Notes under the pieces: model-generated
Told to the model about the DNA's origin: nothing
Seen by the model: only the letters and a program-made list of their open reading frames with translations
Database searches by the model: none
Shown here: in pieces, positions 58,101-64,000 of the stretch
Layout: each line of letters begins with the position of its first letter
Position numbering within the stretch: the stretch's first letter is position 1
Translations under genes and position numbers: made by a program
Source of the DNA: Lojkania enalia
Taxonomy: Eukaryota; Ascomycota; Dothideomycetes; Pleosporales
Assembly (NCBI GenBank): GCA_010094045.1
Contig: ML986581.1
Location: 372,001 to 436,000 of the forward strand
Length of the DNA: 64,000 nt
Reading direction: 5' to 3'

Positions 58101-59097
58101 CAGGAGGGAGTTCCCGTACATGAACTCGAAACGTTCTATAAGACAAAGGAATTGTTCTATGACGCAGAGTGATGAATTGGCCATGCCCCGTCTTGTCATC
58201 TAGTAGGTCCTGACGCTCTAAAGACGTCTTACGGGGAAATTTGCCGCTCTCTTCTATCGTGATATTAACTCGTTTCAATTTTTGAAGGAAAATAAGGAGT
58301 CTAGGATCCAGAGACATAACATCTTGGACGAGCTCTTTGATGTTGCACTTCTTGGAAAGCTGTAGTAAAATCGAGGTAAAACCGGGTCGTAATGTTCCAG
58401 GAAATTTAGTCCAGATTGGTGCGATCATTCCAAGTCGTTCAGCCTTATCAAATTTAAAAGAGTAATAGCCAGATTGAATCCAGACAACATCTGATACGCG
58501 AAAAACCGATTTGAACCCGATTCCCTTTTCGCCAATGTATCTCCTAGTATTATCTAACCGCGTTTTGGAGCTTTGTCCTATTCTGCAAATGGCTGCAACA
58601 TTCCTTTTGCTAAACCCAACTTCGTTGCAATCGATCCGAAGACGGAGCTCGTCATATGTTATGTCCAATGTGGGTGTGGAGACATTGTACGAGTTATCAT
58701 CCGCGTTCTGAATGAGTTCCAGCAAGAAGTGAGTTGATTTCTGATATAATTGTTCTGAGAGCCTGATCAAATGTTAACCATGACCAACGGCGGTTGGTGT
58801 CTCGCCGTACACCTTAAGTGCAGCCTCCAAATCAGATGTATTGCTGTCTGTTCCATGCAAGCCCTTTTGCTCTCTTATCTGAGCAATGTGCTCGCGAGCT
58901 TCCTTGTCTGTTTGAGGAATAGAGTCGGCCTCTACGTCAAGGGCGCTTTCTTGAATCCTTGGATCGTGTCGCTGATGGAGATTTGATTCGGTCACATTTG
59001 CGCTAGGGTTGTTTGACGTCCGTGTAGAAGATACTGAAGCCGAGTCGATAGAATTAGCGTTTCGTTTAGATCTCCGGGAGAAGAATGAAAGCGTCAT
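52118..59097 (-). CDS. GHKL ATPase - NO VEIN (DUF3883) - HET domain fusion protein
   Basis: Eight exons on the minus strand: 59097-58811, 58762-57973, 57925-56286, 56230-55601, 55515-55130, 55076-54616, 54566-54279 and 54175-52118. Total 6540 nt, about 2179 aa, no internal stop, all phases consistent. Residues about 96-360 form an HSP90/sacsin-like GHKL ATPase: LLELIQNADDN (N box), CNEVGFSKRNVAAICRIG and IGEKGIGFKSVFRVSD (lid glycines). The middle (360-1300) is the helical NO VEIN-type region. Residues about 1390-1555 are the NO VEIN C-terminal domain (SQFLGTNLGKEY, HWTSILRSQSGYGPYEG, YHIQVVAS, DVFILVIVH, FVDPWETHVQGGLEF). Residues about 1584-1780 are a complete HET domain (FYALSYAWG, RIWADIICIDQ, RIYQTADIVIAWLGG), followed by the usual HET-protein tail ending HGIMHGEAL..DFVLR. 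The last exon contains both the end of DUF3883 and the whole HET domain. HET domains trigger cell death in fungal nonself recognition. The role here is inferred, not shown. Confidence 0.88.
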
Positions 59098-60345
59098 GAT
59101 GGTTTAGCCGTAGCCTGAGGTTCTGATTTGCTTTAACACTCCTCCTAGTAAAGATGAATAATGCAGTCTACAGCTCTAACATCAAACTGATCGGAATAAT
59201 AGTGCGCATTCTTCTTGACTCCCTAAGAACGCATCGATAAGGCTTTAGTTGAAAATAAGGCTCGATCGGTCGCTATTTATATATTTCGTGGCTGCCTAGG
59301 GCAGCAATAGCTGAATAGAAATTGGATTTTTATTGGCTGGTTTGTCGAGGCGATTCAAATCCTATAAGCCACCTTGCGCACTTGCACTGAAATGGATGAA
59401 AGCTACCTTGCCGAATCCTGCTAGGAGTTGCTAGGGTATAGGGTGCAGGCTAATAATTAACATATAATTGTGTATTCCACACGCTATAATAAACGATATT
59501 CCAGATATCACCGATTATTCCCAATTCCTATTAGAAATGCTCACAGGAATTAGACCGCTGGAGGATACCCTACCTTCCATTCAGCTGAACGCCATTGTCG
59601 AGCCGAGCACAGCCCCCACCCCCAACTTTCAATCTTGTGCAAAGAAATGCTTGGCAGGAGTTTATTTTAGCTAAGAACTATGTGGCGCATAGGTGTTATC
59701 GAGAGCGCGTGTGCTTTAGACGCGAGGCTGAGTTTCAGCCTTGGTGGTTGGATCACCTGCAAGTGCCTAGTTTTGCACCCAATTTTGCCCATTAATTGAC
59801 GAGAAGGTAATGCGTGACAGCTTGAGAAAAGATGAAAGAGTTTTAAAGACCAGAAGGGGATAAATCGAGAACTGCAGTATCTTTTCCATCATTCCGTTTG
59901 TTTATGAACAGGAGCAGACTACAGTTCTAGCAGCTGTAAATGACTTCGGAAGGTGTGTATTCGACTAGCTAATTAGCTGATCTTTCATAGTACGGTCAAT
60001 TATTAGGTAGCTAGTGCTTCACGCCCGTAAATATGTACGGGAAGATCCTGTCGAGCAATTCATCGCCTTCGGTCCTTTGATAACGATTTACTTCACAGGG
60101 ATTGGAAGACTGGTGTGATTCGTTCCGCGAGTATTTTTCTTAGTACGAGGTTATAAAGAGAATAATAACACTTTTAGTCCTTCCACTAGATCGAAGTAGA
60201 CCGTAAAGAAATTCCTCAACTCGAAGTATACAAGTGACGCACTACCGCACCACGACACTACCGGACAAAACAGAATCCCCTAGCGGCAACCGCCTGTCCT
60301 TCACCCTTCTCTTATTCTAACCCTTAGCCCCAAAATCTTAGTCTA
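59098..60345. other. Intergenic region upstream of the NO VEIN-HET gene
   Basis: About 1.25 kb, AT-rich. It holds the promoter of the fusion gene and the 3' flank of the membrane-protein gene. Two overlapping plus-strand ORFs (59468-59674, 59595-59795) could be worn remnants of a coding sequence, but no family was recognised. Confidence 0.5.
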
Positions 60346-61808
60346 CTATACATCATCTTTTTTCTGGGTAATTGCATCCTCAACCATCCTAATAACCTCT
60401 GAAAGCTTCCCATCCTCAATATCAAACCCCTCACCAAACCCCCTTTCCACCCTCTCAAGTTTCTCCTTCGCTATCTCTAGATGCCTAAACGCGCCAATAA
60501 TTCTCTCCAACGCCATCCCTGCCATCGTCCCTATCTTCTCCATCCACTCCACCGCCACAATGTGCTCGGCGCGGCTTATATTATCGTAGAAAGGCGCCAC
60601 ACGCTCGAACGCGCTGATCAAAATATTACTCCGTCGCGTAGCCTTTACGTCGCCGATGCTCGCACTCCGCTGCTCGATTGCGGTGCTTAGCTGGGCCATA
60701 TCATAGTGCGCGCGTCCCGCTTTATCAAGCGCTTTTCCTAATATTCTTAGTAAGGTTGAGGATTCGAGAGCGAGACTGTTTACGAGGGCTTGCTCTTTGG
60801 ATTCCGGAGGGACAGAAAATGGGGAGAGGTAGCAGAGGATGTACTTCCGGATGTATTTCTGTAAGGCGCCTGGTCTACGCGCGCCGTCGAGGCCCTTGAG
60901 TGAGGTGAGGAGATGGTGGAGGCTAGAGGTGGCAAGGCCGGGGAGGGATTCGGCGCGGGAGACGAAAGAATGTTTGCTTCTGTTTTATATCAGTCAGCGT
61001 TTAGGTGTGGAAGAATACAGAGAGTACGCTGGAGATAATGAGGGAAGGCTTACTGGATAGCGGATTTAAGGGCATCTTGGATTTGTTGGATGCTGGATAG
61101 TAGTTCTTTTTTGTCTTCTAGGTCGCTATACTTGATGCGGATTTTTAGGCTAGAGACTATGTCGACGCTGGTACGTTGGACGACCTGCATGTGATTTCCT
61201 GCTTCGATGGCATATTTGGAGGCGAGCTGGATTTCTTTCCGAGCATCTAGAATATCTTGAGCGGCGGCGATATCATCAGTGGTGTTGAACTTTCTATCTT
61301 CCGACTTGCAGAGCCCCAGCATGCGCAACGATGCTCCGAGGCGTGAGGAATTGCAGTACGAGGGAACGGAGGAATTTACTTTGGGGGACTGATCGTTTAC
61401 AGTGTATTTTGGACAGATAGTGAGACTATGGGACGGAACTATGTCGCATATCACACTCTCAAGGGAAATGAGAATGTACGCAAGTAAGAGGGTGCTCAAG
61501 TACAAAAGGAAAAGCTTCGTAAGTATACATCTCACTGACCAAGTGCATTTATAGCTGTACTGGGCCTGTCGTGCATGCCCTCTCTTGCTCATACGTTTTG
61601 ATCCGGCACTCGTCATAGAACTTTGGCGTCGTGACGGTGTTGGCTCGCTGATAAAGGACCTGTCATACCAATAGCCACTGCTGTCGACGGTGGGATAACT
61701 TGAAGTGCTGCAATCATGTTGTTCGGGCGTAAACCGGAGAGATCTTCTGTGTTGTTGCATGCGTCCAGCTCCTTTATTCGAAGCACCCACCATCCACGAC
61801 GATTCCAT
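60346..61808 (-). CDS. Single-pass membrane protein with coiled-coil region, unknown function
   Basis: Exons are 61808-61054 and 60979-60346 over a 74-nt intron (GTAAGC..CAG, CTGAC branch site), about 462 aa. The first 90 residues are polar and basic. One membrane segment follows (LTKLFLLYLSTLLLAYILISL, about residues 97-117). The rest is largely helical with heptad-like stretches (IQLASKYAIEAGNHMQVVQR, LLSSIQQIQDALKSAIQ, HLEIAKEKLERVERGFGEGF). Two or three Cys follow the membrane segment (VICDIV, TICPKY, SYCNSS), suggesting an extracellular or lumenal disulphide domain. This layout resembles no named family I can assign. It sits between two HET-type genes in the same orientation, so a link with nonself recognition is possible but only by position. 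Confidence 0.78.
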
Positions 61809-62523
61809 GCTCCCAAAAGAGGCACTGCTCCACGCTAAAGAAGACGTAAAAATACCCCTATTATATTCTGCCGCTGAATTTATTGTATCCCAGTGAGATG
61901 AGTAAAGCTTGACAAAAACAGACTATGGTTCTAAAGAAGTAGGAGGGAGACAATTGTAGCTTCGTTGTAGACGTTAGAATCTACGAACAAAGAAAAGCGG
62001 GGTATTTTCCAAACTCAAACGTAGATTAGGATCATTAAAGGATCTTAGATATGTGCAGGAACTATCTGAGGTTGCTTTGTTCCTCACCGCTTGAAAGACT
62101 TTGTGATGCACGCTTCTCTTTTCGGGTCACGTGATGAACTCATCGCCTTATCGCGAGATCATAGGCTTGCAATTCTACATAACCAGCGTTTTTCCAATTT
62201 CACCACTAATCTGAAGAAAATTAACATTAAATGAAAATCAAATCATGTTATAAATGATATTCCTTTACTAGCTAATGTTTATCCATGTAGAACAAAACTA
62301 GATTAAAAAATAACAAAGGAAAACAAGAAACAAGGAGAGCAGAGAAGTGTACAGCAGATCGAAATAGGTCATTTCCCGGTCGTGGTTTACATAATCTATA
62401 CCTGCATCATGGCTTCTTCCAGCTACTAATCGACAAGCGGGCAGTTCCGCTGTCGAAATGGACGTGAGAAATGTGCGAAAGTGTATCTGCTTGGGAGAAT
62501 TTGAAGGACCGGATTAGGGGTCC
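61809..62523. other. AT-rich intergenic region
   Basis: About 715 bp between the membrane-protein promoter and the 3' end of the partial HET-type gene. No gene or RNA feature was recognised. Confidence 0.6.
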
Positions 62524-64000
62524 TCAGTAAATATCTAGTTCCTCAGAAGTTTTCGTGAATACAGAATCATATCTAGGAGTGACTTCCCACCAATCGAATT
62601 TTTTCGTGAACTGAGTGTGGCCTAGAATCTTGACCGCTTTCGGGGAAGCGCCACATGGACGAACGATTAGTGGTACAGGAACCCCCTCAATCAACACGAC
62701 TTTGTCTCCCGGCCGAACATTCCGCGAGCATCGGCCCCATGTCTTGCCTATCTTTCTATCTGACCAACGAAAGAAAGTAATGCCACTACGAGCAAAGTCC
62801 CTGCATATTGCTAAATGGGTGCGAAATATGTCCCTGTATGGAACATACCGAAAACTTCCCTTTCCTAGGGGACGGTTATACAGAGAGTATTGCATCGTAC
62901 CTCGACTTCGGAGGAGAGAAAGTGCTTTAGATGCGGAGGATTCACGATTTCGATGGAGAAATATCTTCCAGTCTCGGAATTTTCGGTCTCTAACACCGCC
63001 GGGACTGACCCAATCCATTGCGGAACTTTCGGGGTTTTCATAGAGGAATCTCTCCCGGTCTCGGTCGTCGTCACCGCCGGGACTTGATGTATCTAATAAA
63101 GTTTGCATGGCATCATAAAATTCGCCAGCATACATGAGATTTAAATCCAATGCTGAATGCATATTATTAACATGCAGTGCTTGGTCGGTGTAGTGGTACT
63201 CTTGTCGTGTTTCCCGGAATCGATAACATTCGCCAATAGTAGCAACGCCTCGTGCACGGACTGTGAGGCAGCAAAAATCGTCGGTGAGCTTGTAAAAGTT
63301 TGGAGATGATACATCCTCGTTCCAGAGTTCCTGAGCTTTAAGGTTTTCCTTCCAATGTGAGCACCAGTCCCCACTAGCGAGAATAGCGCTATTCCTCGAG
63401 CTTCCCGCAGCCCAGTCTGGTATCCAAGAAGGTTGTCCAGGTACACTTTTTGTAGCAGCCAGATGTAATATATGCAAAGACTTAGTAACACCAAGAAGGT
63501 GGGCCGTAAAGATTCTATAAATGTCTCCTAGGGAATCCGAATATCCTGGAATGGAGAGTTCCACGCCTGCCTGTCTCTTAACAACTGCCCAAAGACCGAA
63601 GGCCATATCTTTTGGATCTGTTGCTCTTCTAGAATATAATTCTCGAATAAGATCGTTCATTTGGGGGGTTTCAGAATTGTCCATTGGAGGCGCCCATCTC
63701 CCACTGTAGGAAAGAAAGAAAGCCATTGAACAAGCAACAAGAGTGTTGAAGAGGAAGACTGCGTAGACGAGCACAATATGTATAGGTTCAAATATTTGTA
63801 AAATCAAAAAGAAAAGGGGTGTCGAAATGAGTAACAATCCAGAAACCCATACGACTATTATGATTCGGAGGTTGCGAGATAGTTTTTGGGCAAAGGCCAC
63901 ATATTCCAAGAGTTTCAAATGATTAGAGCTCTCTAAGGGTTGAGAGATCTCTGAGAACATTCTAATTCTACTGGTTGTAACTCTTTTCCAAGGCTGAATA
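62524..64000 (-). CDS. HET-type heterokaryon-incompatibility protein, C-terminal part (runs off the right edge)
   Basis: The frame is open from the right window edge to a stop at 62524-62526 (about 490 codons). An internal ATG at 63960 is probably not the start, because the frame continues to the edge. The sequence has the region that follows the HET domain in many fungal HET proteins: LIRELYSRRATDPKDMAFGL, then GYSDSLGDIYRIFTAHLL, KSLHILHLAA and QPSWIPDWAAG. It ends with the typical RNVRPGDKVVLIEGVPVPLI. Before this lie two hydrophobic helices (IIIVVWVSGLLLISTPLFFL and IVLVYAVFLFNTLVACSMAF), so the protein is probably membrane-bound. The HET domain itself should lie beyond the edge. It is in the same orientation as, and about 3.4 kb from, the NO VEIN-HET fusion gene. 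Confidence 0.75.
   Translation of the reverse strand, partial: IQPWKRVTTSRIRMFSEISQPLESSNHLKLLEYVAFAQKLSRNLRIIIVVWVSGLLLISTPLFFLILQIFEPIHIVLVYAVFLFNTLVACSMAFFLSYSGRWAPPMDNSETPQMNDLIRELYSRRATDPKDMAFGLWAVVKRQAGVELSIPGYSDSLGDIYRIFTAHLLGVTKSLHILHLAATKSVPGQPSWIPDWAAGSSRNSAILASGDWCSHWKENLKAQELWNEDVSSPNFYKLTDDFCCLTVRARGVATIGECYRFRETRQEYHYTDQALHVNNMHSALDLNLMYAGEFYDAMQTLLDTSSPGGDDDRDRERFLYENPESSAMDWVSPGGVRDRKFRDWKIFLHRNRESSASKALSLLRSRGTMQYSLYNRPLGKGSFRYVPYRDIFRTHLAICRDFARSGITFFRWSDRKIGKTWGRCSRNVRPGDKVVLIEGVPVPLIVRPCGASPKAVKILGHTQFTKKFDWWEVTPRYDSVFTKTSEELDIY

Noticed and set aside
59468..59795. Two overlapping plus ORFs as a transposon remnant
   Set aside because: No transposase, reverse-transcriptase or terminal-repeat signal could be seen, so there is no support for a mobile element.

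Overview
The window comes from a filamentous ascomycete (Pezizomycotina). A leotiomycete-like plant-associated fungus is my guess, not something the sequence proves. The evidence is: split genes with short 45-70 nt introns and GT-AG borders; fungal families such as Fmp27, Bre2, Enp1, Urm1, an external NADH dehydrogenase, HET-domain proteins and a PaxB-type terpene cyclase; a secreted pectate lyase; and a small cysteine-rich secreted protein. Exon coordinates were worked out by hand from reading frame, splice consensus and family alignment from memory.

Left part (1-24.6 kb): the start of a Caf16-type ABC ATPase (-) diverges from a MOD5-type tRNA isopentenyltransferase (+). The catalytic subunit of DNA polymerase delta (+) follows. 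A gene-poor, AT-rich stretch (6.5-12.5 kb) then holds a decayed BTB/POZ gene and an intact secreted pectate lyase (-). Next are the very long lipid-transfer protein gene FMP27 (+) and a multi-exon membrane protein of an uncharacterised fungal family (-).

Middle (24.6-52 kb): an F-box protein (-), TDP1 with ubiquitin-interacting motifs (-) and an orphan PaxB-like terpene cyclase (-). URM1 (-) and ELP2 (+) form a head-to-head pair; both act on wobble uridine of tRNA. BRE2 (-) and ENP1 (+) form another divergent pair. An aromatic amino-acid decarboxylase (+), a conserved unknown (-), a small secreted cysteine-rich protein (+), a C2H2 zinc-finger protein (-), a GC-rich stretch and an external NADH dehydrogenase (+) follow.

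Right part (52-64 kb): an accessory region that looks like a conflict or incompatibility locus. Its main feature is one eight-exon gene (59097 down to 52118, about 2179 aa). It joins an HSP90-like (GHKL) ATPase of the NO VEIN/sacsin type, a NO VEIN C-terminal (DUF3883) domain and a complete HET domain. All exon phases agree, and the NO VEIN tail and the HET domain lie in one uninterrupted exon. A single-pass membrane/coiled-coil protein and a second, partial HET-type gene with two membrane segments lie next to it.

The housekeeping genes cover DNA replication and repair (POL3, TDP1), tRNA modification (MOD5, URM1, ELP2), chromatin (BRE2), ribosome assembly (ENP1), respiration (NDE) and membrane lipid transport (FMP27). 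The accessory genes (pectate lyase, secreted protein, terpene cyclase, decarboxylase, HET genes) point to interaction with plants and with other fungi.
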